A stretch of 64,000 nt of DNA from Plantago ovata (taxonomy: Eukaryota > Streptophyta > Magnoliopsida > Lamiales > Plantaginaceae): the NCBI GenBank assembly GCA_028274465.1, contig CM051456.1, forward strand, positions 13,667,745-13,731,744. The letters run 5' to 3'. The first letter of the stretch is position 1, and each line of letters opens with the position of its first letter. The translations under genes and the position numbers were made by a program. This document shows positions 1 to 10,860 of this stretch, one piece after another. The notes under the pieces were generated by a model. The model saw only the letters and a program-made list of their open reading frames with translations, was not told the DNA's origin and did not search any database.

Positions 1-809
1 GAAAGATCCAGCCACATACCATACACATAATACAATAAGCCAGGCGGGTACGTTTCTATAGCATCTTTTAGTACTACAATTATTTATCTTCCGATACAGA
101 AACTTTTAACCACTTAGGTAATGTCACTACAGAATAACCAATAAAAGTGCACCACCAATATGTTGCCAGAGAATTATTAAATTGAGCTCAAGTGTAAGGC
201 AATTGATCAGATTACTATTCGACAAAATCAATGATCATCCTTTGTCTGAATTTTTTGATTCCATAATCATGAAATCTGAATACTAAAGGTGAGATGAAAA
301 GGGGGAATGAAGTAGATTTTCATTTAATTAGAGCTGTTAATTCGTTGGGCTAAGATACAAATTTACTACAAGCTCAAAACTTCCAGAGCAATATACACAG
401 ACTATAACCAGAAAATTCGCAAGCAACACAGAGAAGAAACACAAAAAACCCAAAACAATAAAATGGGATAATACACCAAGCTGGCGCTAAATGCAACAAC
501 TTTTGAAGAAGAAAAGTTACAGGTTGTCAATCTGGAGCAGATTCTTTAAACAAAAAAAAGACTCTTGTAATCAACTAATAATTCAGTCGCTAAAATTTAC
601 AGCATAAAAGCATTCATAACAAAAGCAAACTGAAAATACAGCTAAAACAATTAGCAAACCCTAAGCACATCCATACGAACAAAATCAAAAATGCATCCAA
701 AGATTCACAAAACCCTATCATCATAATTAGGTAAATCATAAATAATTGGAATGCAAAGACCTAATTAATTGGGTAAAAGCAGATCTCTGTAGCCGAAAAT
801 CGATCATAC
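1..809 (-). other. Intron of the TMA7-like gene, no other gene seen
   Basis: This AT-rich stretch follows the exon 2 donor on the minus strand. No segment encoding the rest of TMA7 is visible and no other gene is recognised. Confidence 0.6.
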
Positions 810-1008
810 CTCGTCGTACTCTTTCTTTTCGGCCTTGGGTTGCTTCAAAGGCTTTGCTTTTCCTCCTATCGTACAAAACAAAAAAGTTGAGAGATATTTA
901 ATTTGTAGAAAAACGGAAAATTGAAGAAAATATGAAACAATTGGGCATGAAGAGCAAGAAAGAGAGGATCGTGGAGAAGATTGACGAATCACCTTGCTTG
1001 CTAGACAT
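810..1008 (-). CDS. TMA7: TMA7-like ribosome-associated protein, 5' coding exons only (partial)
   Basis: Two short minus-strand exons join in frame. Exon 1 is only 16 nt (1008-993, ATG then codons for MSSKQ plus one base) and exon 2 is 56 nt (865-810). Both have GT/AG borders, with the exon 1 donor at 992-991 and the exon 2 acceptor at 867-866. The 24 residues read MSSKQGGKAKPLKQPKAEKK followed by EYDE, which is the very conserved lysine-rich start of TMA7 (CCDC72), a small protein of about 64 residues associated with the translation machinery. The remaining part, normally a charged helix starting VDLANIQKKKEEE and a glycine/lysine tail, is not found in 1-809, so the next intron is at least 809 bp and the 3' exon lies outside the window. 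A TATA box upstream fits this orientation. I am confident in the family because the whole N-terminus matches across a splice junction. Confidence 0.9.
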
Positions 1009-1145
1009 GGTTGGTGGTTGGTTAGGGATTGGATGCGATCGGAATTGGAAGAGAGAAAAGATGCTCCTCAAACCCTATCGCTGTTGCAGCTGCAGAGAAA
1101 TAGTACTATTATTATTGATGTTAGTGGATTCTTTTCCACTTTCTG

Positions 1146-1153
1146 TATTTATA
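1146..1153 (-). promoter_or_regulatory. TMA7: TATA box of the TMA7-like gene
   Basis: The minus strand reads TATAAATA here, about 140 bp upstream of the ATG at 1008. This spacing leaves a 5' UTR of roughly 100 bases, which is normal for a plant gene. Confidence 0.5.
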
Positions 1154-1689
1154 CTTGACTAGTGGACCGTGGGTTGGATTTAAAGGGGATAATTACACTT
1201 GTATCCATCTCAAAACCAATCATTGTCGTCCTTATTGGTCTTCGCCATCGCTTGCAGGATGGGCAAATTTGTCATTTAATTATTTACTCCTTTTGCTCGA
1301 ATGAATTTCTTAAGTTTGTTTTGTTTTGTTCAGTTTTTTATAATCTGTGTTCTACTAGGTGTGTGTGGGTAATAGAGAACTCATAATAAATTAGAAATAA
1401 AAAATAGATAAAAAATAAAATGTAAATAAAGAAATGAAGGGAGTATTTACTTGAGGAGTTGAAAAATATATTAGTGGGGATGAAGGGAGTATTTACTTTA
1501 GAAATAATTATGTGTCCATGACTCTGGAAGTTTTTAGAGCACTCCTGGAGGTTTTATTGGAGTTTATTTGGGACTAAAATCCCAACTTAAGCCCAAATAG
1601 TCTCCATTGGGCTATAAAGGGCTACTAATTAGTACTCTATGCCAATGGGCTAATGGGCTTAAATTATGGTTTAGAAGCCCTAAAAGAAG

Positions 1690-2100
1690 TCTCTTTCAAA
1701 TTGAAGACTCCAATGGTTTGGGGTTTAATTGGGGCTTCTTGTGGGTCACATGTACTATATTACTACTCCATTGACCAATCATATAAATAATAAATTATAG
1801 AATATTAATATGGGAGCTTAATTGAGGGCTACTATTTAGTAGCCCTTTTCCAAGGGCTATTATTTAGTAGTCCCAAAAAAGTCTCCATTGGAGGTGGTTT
1901 TTGGCTTCTTTGGGACTTAAGCCATGGGACCTACAACAAAATCTCGATCCAATAATATGGATGAATATGGGCATAGGGACCCACATAGAATCCTCAAATA
2001 AGTATCAAACCATTGGAGATATCATTTGGCATGAGCTTTTTTGAAACTTTTAGGTTAACATACCTCCAATTAAACCCCAACCATAAATAATGCTCTTACA
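1690..2100. repeat. Inverted-repeat MITE-like segment
   Basis: A sequence near 1705-1735 (CCAATGGTTTGGGGTTTAAT) recurs in inverted orientation near 2064-2100, where the minus strand reads TATGGTTGGGGTTTAATTGG after GAGCATTATT. Such ends resemble Harbinger- or hAT-type MITEs of plants. Internal repeats on the theme AGTCTCCATTGG occur at about 1600 and 1885. I could not fix exact ends or a target-site duplication. The rest of 1160-2450 shows no gene. Confidence 0.35.
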
Positions 2101-2916
2101 TGGGCCGATTTTGGGTCATAAACCAATTGTGGGGTGTGATCCCAATCAAAATGAAAAACCCACATAGCCTGGGTTGGTGATTTGCTCAATTTGTGATAAA
2201 AATTACCAACAGATGGACCCAGCCAGACGTGGTCCATTTGGTAGAAGACGATGGAACATTCTTCTAAATTATATTCTTCTTCTCCATTATCGTTCTTGTA
2301 CTCGTATTTTTCTTTATTTAATAATTGCATAGCCTTGAAGTTAGGTTTATGGTTTATTTTTCTCCAGAATAACCTCTGACATGAGCTTAACCCACTAGTT
2401 TGACATATTATGCCTGCTTAGTTAGACTTGGTCACAAAGTAAAATCTCCTTTAATTAAGGGGTGTTCACCAGATCGAGACCGAAACATGATTGAATCGTA
2501 ACCGGAATCCTAGAATTTCTAGGACCTGAAACCGGACCTGTAAGGTTCCGATCCTGTCCAGACCGGATCGAAATATTTTGAACCGGATTCGGTTTTGAAC
2601 CACGTAGACCGGATGTATTTATTGTGTTTTTTTTTTCTTTTCTAAAGCAACTCAAGAGATTAAGAGCATAGCAAACGGGAAATTATACTTAACGGTTTAA
2701 TTACTAGTAACTTAATGTTAATTAATTACTTACTAACCATAATAACTTATGTGAGAGTGTGAACTTGTAAGATTAGGTACAAACACAACAACAAGGTACA
2801 TGAGTTTCGACAACTTTCATATCAACATTAGTATATATACTACTACAGCTAAAAGAATTGTCATGCAAATTCAACACTTAATTAATTAGTAGGCATAATA
2901 ATTAACCAATTATATG

Positions 2917-5246
2917 CACTACAAGAAAAACCGAATTTAGCGACGAACACCATCCGTCGCTATCAGTTACCGATCCGTCGCTAACAGGCATTAGCGACGG
3001 AGACTCCGAATAGGACGTCGCGAAAAGTGGCGTCGCTAATGAAATAAGCGACGGATAATATAATCCGTCGCTGTTTTCAGCGACGGATTAAACGATCCGT
3101 CGCAAACTTCATCGTTGACCAAAGTTGGGACGGAATACTTATCCGTCTCCATATATAGCGACGGATAAACTTATCCGTCGTTAGACGGAGTGACAGGTGT
3201 CTATATGTGGTTCAAGCTCTTTAACCACGGATAATTTCATCCGTCTCTATATATAGAGACGGATAACATAATCCGTCGCTATATATAGATACGGATAACA
3301 TCATCCGTCGCTAAATCTGGAGGGTAAAAAAAAAATGTTTTCCCTATTTTGACAGCCAATTTATAATACCAAAACCTGTACATACAGTATATACATCAAT
3401 TGTCCATAATCCTCATTGAAACGAGTCATAAAGTAAACTCAAAATGGTGAAAAATCATTAATATAAATAGACAAATGTTGGAAGTTCATTGCACACGAAT
3501 GTATATAAGGTGTCGAAGATTCTAAACTAGTTACAATGCATGCAATTGCTAACTCTAATAATCCAACATTGCAAAGTAACAAGTCCAAGTCCAAAGGATC
3601 CCAATCTACACGAACATGCATGTAAAAAAAAAATGAAAAGGAGAAAGTTAAAAGATTGAACCTGAATCAACATACAACTCACATAGCCCTAAATTCACTA
3701 ACACATGGTGACTAACATATCACCCAAACACATACAGTGGCTAACATACCACTCACACCAATGAACCAGTTTGTAAACGTACCATGATAGCAATAAGGCA
3801 TTGTGAATCACACAAATGGCATGGGAGGCTGAAGTGGACCAAAGGAGGATATCTGCAAAGACAAAGAAACCATACGAAATGAAAGATGTAAGTTCATATG
3901 TACACATCAATTGCAACTTATTCAGTAATTAATAAAACTTTCGTACTTAGTGCATAAACAAATAAACCACACAGACAATACATGTAAGTATAGTTTGTAC
4001 CCTCTTCATCGCCTGTGGCTAAGTCCATAAATGTGTCATCGTGAAGATGTATGACTTCATCCATGACATGAACGGGGTTCCTATCAAGTACACCCAAGTC
4101 CACAATCGCTTCTTGGTAGGAGTTAGTCGTTGAGTCATCATCCTCAATGTACTCCACCTTGGAAAGTGCACGTATATGGATAACAGGAACAAACCCATTC
4201 CGTCTCAAGTGTTCAACTACCGTTACAGGAGGCAAATAGTTGAAATTCCTACATTTTTTGGCATTGCAAGAGCACTTTATAGACCCTTTGCTCACACAAT
4301 TGGGATGTGCCAATGCAAATTCAATGAAGGCTCGTACGCCTTCCTCAAAACTAGGAAGGATGAATCCATCAGCAACACGGTTGTACATCCAAGAACGATC
4401 CATCGGATAAACTACCTATATATAAAAATACCAATCTAAACAAAATAATATTAATTACAACATGTAGTCAATACTCAATCTCAACATTTAGCATCCATAC
4501 ATATATCATATAGTCAATACAGCAATTTCAACATTTACCATCCATACTCAATACTCAATATCACCAAGAATTCAATTTCACCATAAATCTATCAAATTAT
4601 CAAGTCCAAGGATAATATACTACTCAATACTTGTTAAACAACCTAGTAGGAACTAAACATAAACATGAATTTGCTCAAACACATCGAAAATCAATGAATT
4701 CTCAAATATTTCAAAGTTAGGGTTTATGCAAATTACCTTCAATTTTGGAACAAATGGTCCATGGGTAATGAAATTGAATGCCCAATCTTGTTCCTTGCTC
4801 CACTAGCTTCGAATAGACTCCAAGATTGCTCGATTTGGATGAGTAATGCACAAGTTTCAAATTTTTTCTTTTTTTCGCGGTAAGAGAGGAATGAGAGAGC
4901 AGGGAGGAAGAAGACGACCGCGATCTGTATACAGCACTTAGCGACGCTATTTAACGACGGATGAAAATATCCGTCGCTATATGTTGATTATCCAATTTTG
5001 TTTCCCTTTTATTTTTATATTGGTCAACTCCAATAGCGACGGACAGTTATATCCGTCGCCAATTTAGCGACGGATAAAACTAATCCGTCGCTAAATGCAA
5101 GCCGGATTGGGTGTTCCAAAGGACGAACTGAGCTTAGAGCGCAGTTCGTCCTTATCCGTCGCTACGAGTAGCGATCCGTCGCTATTTAGCGACGGATGCC
5201 ATCCGTATCTATTAATCCGTCGCTAAAAGCTGTATTTCTTATAGTG
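2917..5246 (-). mobile_element. Non-autonomous CACTA (En/Spm-type) transposon with 3-bp target-site duplication
   Basis: The left end begins CACTACAAGAAA and the right end, read on the minus strand, begins CACTATAAGAAATACAGC; both run into AGCGACGG. Each end is flanked by ATG (2914-2916 and 5247-5249), the 3-bp duplication expected for CACTA elements. Both subterminal regions (2938-3320 and 4938-5230) carry dozens of copies of AGCGACGGAT in both orientations, which in this superfamily are transposase binding sites. The element is 2330 bp, far shorter than an autonomous one, and keeps only one short gene remnant at about 3918-4403. The full transposase (DDE domain) is absent. Confidence 0.92.
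3918..4403 (-). CDS. CACTA transposase-associated domain protein fragment
   Basis: Starting from ATG at 4403 the protein opens MDRSWMYNRVADGFILPSF and continues with an EFALAHPN block, a CSCNAKKCRN cysteine segment and a HLRRNGFVP segment. This is the transposase-associated domain found at the N-terminus of plant En/Spm proteins (roughly residues 1-75), thought to be a zinc-binding DNA-contact module. Residues after about 130 (from GTNYTYM on) do not look like the family and probably lie past a splice donor near 4000. No DDE transposase follows, so the protein could at most be a DNA-binding remnant. Its place, inside the 2917-5246 element in the usual orientation, supports the call. Confidence 0.8.
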   Translation of the reverse strand: MDRSWMYNRVADGFILPSFEEGVRAFIEFALAHPNCVSKGSIKCSCNAKKCRNFNYLPPVTVVEHLRRNGFVPVIHIRALSKVEYIEDDDSTTNSYQEAIVDLGVLDRNPVHVMDEVIHLHDDTFMDLATGDEEGTNYTYMYCLCGLFVYALSTKVLLITE

Positions 5247-5501
5247 ATGTGTTCCGGTCCTTTCGGTCTAGGACAGGATCATTCCGTTTTTTGCTCGAGA
5301 CCGGACCGGACCGGAAAAGTAGTACTTCCTTGGACCTGAAACCGATCCGGAAAATATTCGATATGGACCGAACCGTATGTACCGGTCCGATTTTAACATC
5401 ATCCGGTCCGGTTTATGAACACCCCCTACCGTTAAATACTCATGTAAACCTTCATTCATATATATCTATCGAACACATGATGATAAGTAGTAGTTCTGAG
5501 G

Positions 5502-5860
5502 AACTTAGTGGGTGTTTGCAACAGCTTAACTTATTGAGCTTATCATTTATTTTAAGCAGAAGCAGCTTTTTGAGTGTTTGCAACAGCTTATAAGCTGCTT
5601 AATTCTCTTAAATTAAGCTGGATAAGTTGAAGTTGGAGAAGTTGGGTTGTACCTCCTTCAACAGCTTCTCTTTATAATAAGCTGGATTTTAGTTGTTTTT
5701 GTCCAAAAAGTTAGGTTTGCAAACACTACTCCTACAACTTATCTAACTTTTAAGTAGTTTTTTGCAAACATCATCAAATTCTATAATAAGGCAACTTTAC
5801 CAACTTCTCCTTAAATTAAGTCACTTATTTTAAGTTGAAGCCATTGCAAACACCCCTAAG
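5502..5860. mobile_element. MITE with CTTAG(T)GGGTGTTTGCAA inverted ends
   Basis: The left end reads CTTAGTGGGTGTTTGCAAC and the right end, on the minus strand, reads CTTAGGGGTGTTTGCAATG. Inside, both halves are rich in AGCTTA/TAAGCT words and a second GTGTTTGCAACAGCTTA occurs at about 5574. The structure matches plant hAT-like MITEs, but I did not find a clean target-site duplication. Confidence 0.6.
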
Positions 5861-6136
5861 CTATTGAAGGAACTAGGAGGCATCTCTCCGGACAAACTAT
5901 CTCGGTCTATTTTTCGGTCCATACCAGGATTATAAATGAAAACTTCCAATCAATTTCAACCAAATTTGATTACATATAGCTCCCTATTTCTTTTTTCATA
6001 TTAATAAATTATTGTTTTTTTACATATATTATACAATAAATATAAAACTGCATGTGTAGCTGTAATTTTCTCCTTGAAGAATTTGTAAAGAAATTTTAAA
6101 ACTATATGTTGTTAGAATTAACAGGATCAATAAATT

Positions 6137-7141
6137 GTAGTGTTTTTCAGAATCAGTTGTAGTGTTTTTCAGGATTTTAGAACTAGGGTTTGGCCTGCAG
6201 CTGGATTACAAATGGACACAGAGTTAAAAATTTTACAGTTGCAACTTAACTCTTCTGAGCAGTTAGGGTTAATTTTATCCTGGTGGATAATCTGGCAAGC
6301 TAGAAATGATTTTGTATTTTGAAGGATACCAATAAGAACTGCAGGGTTATATATGAAATATAGATATTTTCTTAGACAACATGCTATTATTTTTCCTACT
6401 AAACATCTGTGTCAAATCCCTATAAGTTGCTCTTCTAAGGCTGGTTATGAGTGTGTGCTTAATTGTGATGGATCAGCATTAGGAGTCCCAGGGCAAGCGG
6501 GGTTTGGAGTGATTTTAAGGACAACTGATGGAAAATACATCAGATCAGCTGCTGGTTATAATGGAATAACACATAATCATTTTATTGAGCTAGTTGCTGT
6601 TAAGCATGGTTTAATTCTTGCATTACAGTTGAATATTTTGCATCTTGAGATTCAAACGGATTCAATGTTTGTTTTTAATCTTTTGTGCAGGACTCAAAGA
6701 AGCAGTTGGGAAGTAGAGGAACATCTGGATCAAATTAGGAAGTTGTTACAGCAGTTCACTAAGTACCATATAATTTTCATCGTGAAGCAAACTCTGTAGC
6801 TGATGTTTTGGCCAAAGTTGGAAGTGGGCACCCAGAAAATGCAGCACAAATGGCAGTACAATTCCGGCGTATAAATGGTTCAAATGATAGTTTTCTTGTA
6901 CAGTCTCGTCTAATGGTTTGGGATATATGTCCAACCTGGTTACAAACTTATGTAGAAATCGATCGTGTACAGTCCTCTGTTCGGCTGGTTACATCCAGAA
7001 TGAATTGAGGAGGTAGTGTATAGTTTTGTTGTAAATAGATGGTAGTAGTATTAGATTGTAGTGTTAGGTAGTTAGTAGTAGAATATGTATTATGTACTAT
7101 CATTATGCTAACAATAAATCACGTTTTGTTTTTCCAAAAAA
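6137..7141 (+). mobile_element. 5'-truncated LINE retrotransposon with 16-bp target-site duplication
   Basis: ACAGGATCAATAAATT occurs at 6121-6136 and again at 7142-7157, exactly bordering this segment. The segment ends in a short A run and encodes the C-terminal RNase H part of a LINE polyprotein. Truncation at the 5' end, a tail at the 3' end and a long duplication are the hallmarks of target-primed reverse transcription. The insert is about 1.0 kb, so only the 3' end of a 5-6-kb element was copied. Confidence 0.9.
6353..7007 (+). pseudogene. LINE RNase H domain (RVT_3 type), frameshifted
   Basis: The frame from 6353 encodes a plant LINE RNase H domain: CVLNCDGSALGVPGQAGFGV (with the first acidic residue in NCDGS), then HFIELVAVKHGLILAL and LEIQTDSMFVFNLL. 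Near 6775 a one-base shift moves the reading frame, and the expected HREANSVADVLAK motif continues in another frame through to a stop near 7006. The catalytic acidic residues D, E and D are visible, but the frameshift and missing reverse transcriptase make this a dead copy. It lies wholly inside the 6137-7141 insertion. Confidence 0.85.
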
Positions 7142-7652
7142 ACAGGATCAATAAATTAAAATGCTTTACCATTCACTTATCACTTTAATATAATACTTAC
7201 TTTACAAACTTTTAAATTTATCCTCTTTAAACCATGTGCCTAAATTATAAACCACTGTAACAAGAAATTGAAATTAAATTAGTTGTTTGCCCAATAAGTT
7301 ATTTCTATTTTCCTTCATAAAACTTATCTTTAATAAATTAAATTACTTGTTTGTCAAGGTAAGCCTCACCCACATATAATATCTTGCTGCTTGAAGTTGG
7401 AGAAACAAACAAAAGGAACATTTAGCAAGCTGCTATCTCTCTTAATTTTTAGTATTTGGTGGAGTTATAAAGAAGGATTAGAATCCTCTCGACTAAGTAC
7501 GTACTTAGATGAGTAAATTAGTATAGCTAAGTGGTATCGATATACCCAATGCCGCCCGCCCAATGTTTTCTTAATACTCCCATATAACCCTTTTTATACT
7601 TTTTATCTATCTCCAATATATTCACTTTTCAATACATATTTGCCTTTCACAG

Positions 7653-7921
7653 GGAATTGTTCTTCACAAGTTTGCCTTCATATTTGTCATGGTACATATG
7701 TCTCTCTCTGTCTTTGTTTCAATATGTTGCGGTGGACATGTCAATTGTATAAACTATATGTGTATATTCTTGCAGGGGCTCACGATGATGATGGTCGAAT
7801 CAATGATAAAATCGATAGGGTCATTTGTGGCTCAACCGGAAGCTACTGTGACAACATTATTGTATTACAGCGATGTCCTGCCGAGGAGTCTTGTGTTACG
7901 GCGTCGGTTCATTCGCATTGA
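7653..7921 (+). other. Possible small spliced ORF of unknown identity (low confidence)
   Basis: An AG acceptor at 7652 precedes a short open segment to 7690, followed by a GT, and a second acceptor (TTGCAG at 7769-7774) opens a segment that runs to a stop near 7921. In one frame the second segment encodes ICGSTGSYCDNIIVLQRC and two further residues to another cysteine, giving four spaced cysteines; another frame is also open (to 7991). I do not recognise a family. The rest of 7158-8210 shows no gene. Confidence 0.2.
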
Positions 7922-8199
7922 GTTGCTTGATCAGCCCTACAATAATATTTTCTTTCGGTTTCTCATTCACTTCTTGAGATGTTTTTGTTAGAAATTAAGT
8001 AGTAGTAGGATCTAAAATGTAATACTTCGTACCGTATATTATAGAGATGTCTCAAGTTGGACTCTTGGTTAAGCCTTCAACTAGTTGATAGCATTTTATG
8101 ACATTTTGCCCAAGTGTACTTTCCAAGACATATTATCAATGCTAATTAATTTTGGGAATTCTTGTATTATCAAATAAAAAGTCCTTTTTTAGATCACAT

Positions 8200-8420
8200 G
8201 AGTGGATGTTTTTGGTTTTTAAACAACAAAAACTTTTATTAAAAGTTCAGAAGTGCAAAGTACAAAGAGGGGCTCAAATTGTAGCATTAGTCCAAAAGTG
8301 CAAGTACAAAGTGGCTAAATCATGAATTCTCTTACTGTTGTAGCCGTAGTCTCCACTATGGAGCTCACATTAAATAGTGAGAGGGTGCATGTGAACCAAC
8401 CCTTAGTGCATACAAGAGTA
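8200..8420 (-). mobile_element. Probable retroposon 3' end (minus strand)
   Basis: A T-rich start with AACTTTTATTAAAAG and the repeated phrase on AAAGTGCAAGTACAAAG resembles the 3' ends of plant LINEs read backwards. No coding domain or target duplication was identified. Confidence 0.3.
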
Positions 8421-8509
8421 CAAAACCATAAAAATTAAAAGACGTACTTAGTCATGAGTGATTTTGTAATATGTAATCTCCCCTTAAAAAATTATTAAAA
8501 ATACATACT

Positions 8510-8690
8510 ACTAACTCATAAGTTTGACTTGGGCTGAGCGGTCTAGCTAAAATAGGACCAGACTGATATGAGGGCAAATATTTAACTCGGAGATTAGACC
8601 TGTTTGGAGTGGCCCAGCTTGAACCGGACCTGAATATTCCAGGTTGGTCGGGGCTGGCTTCGTTCTTGCTCTTATCTAAGCTAAAAGAAC
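8510..8690. repeat. GGACC-rich dispersed repeat
   Basis: Words such as TAGGACCAGACTGATATG, TTAGACCTG and GAACCGGACCTGAATATT resemble the GACCGG-rich interior of the hAT-like elements at 2470-2620, 5250-5415 and 57340-57490. Ends are not clear. Confidence 0.35.
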
Positions 8691-8954
8691 AAAAACTTCT
8701 GTCGCACACTCGTATTACTCTTCAATTCCAAAAATCAAAATGACAACAAAGCAACGTCATTACTCCAATGCGCTCATGACCAGTAACAAATGGACATAAA
8801 TTCAGAAGTCAAAATTGCATACTTTTGGGGGCTGAAACAAGTACTACCTCCAATTTTTTATTTATAAGTAGTTTTACACTTCTTCACACTTATTAAGAAA
8901 ATGATTGTGATGGGAATAAATATAAATGATGGTCCACAATAATAATAATTATTA

Positions 8955-10450
8955 AAACACGACTCAACAGAGAAGATCTATCAAGTATTTTCCAGATTGT
9001 GACATTCTAGAGGCGAGATCTAAGTCTAATGCGTATTTCACTTGGAAAAGTATGTGTGGGGGAATGGATTTGGTTAGAAATGGGGTTACTTCTTTCACTT
9101 AAACTCGAATATCATAATAGAAAATGGATTAGTAAGAGAGGGAGAGTAGGTAATGGGCGAAATATCGATGTTTGGCGAGATAGTTGGATTTCAAGGGATC
9201 AGGGGTTTAGACCATTTACTCCGGACTTTCTTGGGATGGGAAATACTAAAGTTTTAGAGTTACTAAAAGCAGATGGGTCAGGGTGGGATTCTGATTTGGT
9301 GACTTCTTTGTTCTGGGAAGACGATGCTTCATCTATTTTGCAAATACCAGTGCCCTCCCAGGATAGAGATGATTTGCGGGTGTGGCATTTTTCAAAAGGG
9401 GGGTTCTTTACTGTGCGATCAGCCTATCATTTGGCACGAGAGCTTTCTACTCGTTTGTACCATGCGCAAAGAGGGGGTACTAGTTCTAGGAGGGGGGCTA
9501 GCTGGTCTTGGGTTTGGCAGCTTGCTCTGCTGAATAAGATACAAATTTTTCTTTGGCGAGTGTTGCATAAGGCAATTCCAGTTTACAGTGTGCTAAATCG
9601 ACGGGGTCTGGATGTTAATTGATTTGTCCTTTATGTTGTTGTGGTGATGAGTCGATCTTGCACATACTCCGTGATTGTCACTTTGCGAGATGTGTATGAG
9701 CTTTATATTCTACTGTTTCTAATAGACTTTTCTCTACAGAGCATGTTTGTGTATGGAGTTGGTTTGGGCATTTGCATTCGACTGTGGATAAAAACATTAT
9801 GATTAGCAGATTGTCGTCGTTTGTTGGGCAGTCTGGCATGCAAGGAATCGAGTGGTGCACAGAGATACAGGTGTTGTTGATCCATGTAATGTACTTGCTT
9901 TAATTTGCTGAACAGTACCTACAGGCCTACAGATTAGCTCAGCGGCAGCAACATAATGGAGCGCAACAGAAGCAACAGCGTACATGGCAGCCTCCAGGTC
10001 CAGATTGTGTTAAAATCAACACAAATGCGGTTGTTGTGCGTGGGCAAGGAATCAAACTGGGTTGTGTTATTCGTGGACATGATGCGCAAGTTAAGATGTG
10101 GTGTCGTAGATTGTTGTCATTCACGAACCAGAAGTTGCGGAGGGAATGGCATTGAAAAGTGGTCTGCAAAAGGCAGCAGAGCATGGCTTCAGAATTGTGA
10201 TTTTTGAGACTGATTGTAGCACGCTGATTCAGAAAATAAATGAAGGAGTTCAGTCGTATTCTTGTGTTGGAGCCATAGTAGAAGAAATCAGAGAATTGGC
10301 AGCGTTGTTTTCTTTTGTTAAGTTTGCCTCTGTTCCTCGCACCTGTATAAAGTAGCACACATGTTGGCGTATGTGGCTACCTCGGATAGTGTTGGTTTTG
10401 ATTCGTTACCTTTTGACAATCTTGAAGTATTAATATACTTTTGTTCTAAA
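8955..10450 (+). mobile_element. 5'-truncated LINE inserted in a Stowaway MITE
   Basis: The segment encodes the C-terminal half of a LINE ORF2 and ends near TTGTTCTAAA. AATAATTATTA occurs at 8944-8954 and at 10451-10461 and may be the target duplication, though both sites are simple AT repeats, so this is weaker evidence than for the 6137 insert. It interrupts the Stowaway element at 8844-10678 and is therefore younger than it. Confidence 0.75.
9029..10355 (+). pseudogene. LINE zf-RVT and RNase H remnants, degraded
   Basis: The frame open to 9622 encodes GRNIDVWRDSWIS, a block with LRVWHFSKGGFFTVRSAYHL and the zinc-binding region with WSWVWQLALLNKIQIFLWR, which together are the post-RT zf-RVT segment of plant LINEs. 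After the stop at 9622 the expected cysteine/histidine part continues only in broken frames. From about 9960 an RNase H domain appears in pieces (for example ETDCSTLIQKINEGVQSY near 10206-10260). Multiple stops and shifts show a non-functional copy. No reverse-transcriptase domain is left. Confidence 0.8.
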
Positions 10451-10860
10451 AATAATTATTATTATTATTACCATTAAAAAAATATAATTTTATTCTAACA
10501 TCCAATCATAAACATGAAAAAAGAATTACTATATTAAAATTCAAACATTGAAATTCCACCATCATATATAATTATTGTCTTGAAAATCTAATATAATACT
10601 AATTTAAAACCTTAAACTACTTATATTTAAGCACAAGAACACAATGTTAAAACTACTTATATAAAAAAATGGAGGGAGTAATTAAGCTTGGGCCGATCCA
10701 TTAATCACTAGGGCTAGTGTGTCGATTTCAGATTTATGAAACTTGGATCGAGGCATAATATACTGGCCCTGACAGCCAAAGATGCTGGGCTTTAGTTATT
10801 ATCTACTACAAGAATTGGCCATTAGATCATAATTCATGATGATTAGAAATCCTGCCAAAA

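Larger units (their letters stand above)
2458..5430. mobile_element. Old hAT-like MITE, split by a CACTA insertion
   Basis: The outer ends are inverted: the left reads AGGGGTGTTCA at 2458 and the right reads TGAACACCCCCT ending at about 5429. Both inner flanks are rich in GACCGG/CCGGTCC words (2470-2620 and 5250-5415), as in common plant hAT-type short elements. The middle (2917-5246) is a separate CACTA element, so the true MITE is only about 640 bp. A matching 8-bp target-site duplication was not clear, which suggests age. Confidence 0.5.
8844..10678. mobile_element. Stowaway-like MITE interrupted by a LINE
   Basis: The left end (8844) reads CTACCTCCAATTTTTTATTT, and the right end on the minus strand reads CTCCCTCCATTTTTTTATAT; both are followed by AAGTAGTTTTA. 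TA flanks each end (8842-8843 and 10679-10680), as for Stowaway/Tc1-mariner elements. The middle is a LINE fragment, so the original MITE was about 340 bp. Confidence 0.75.
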
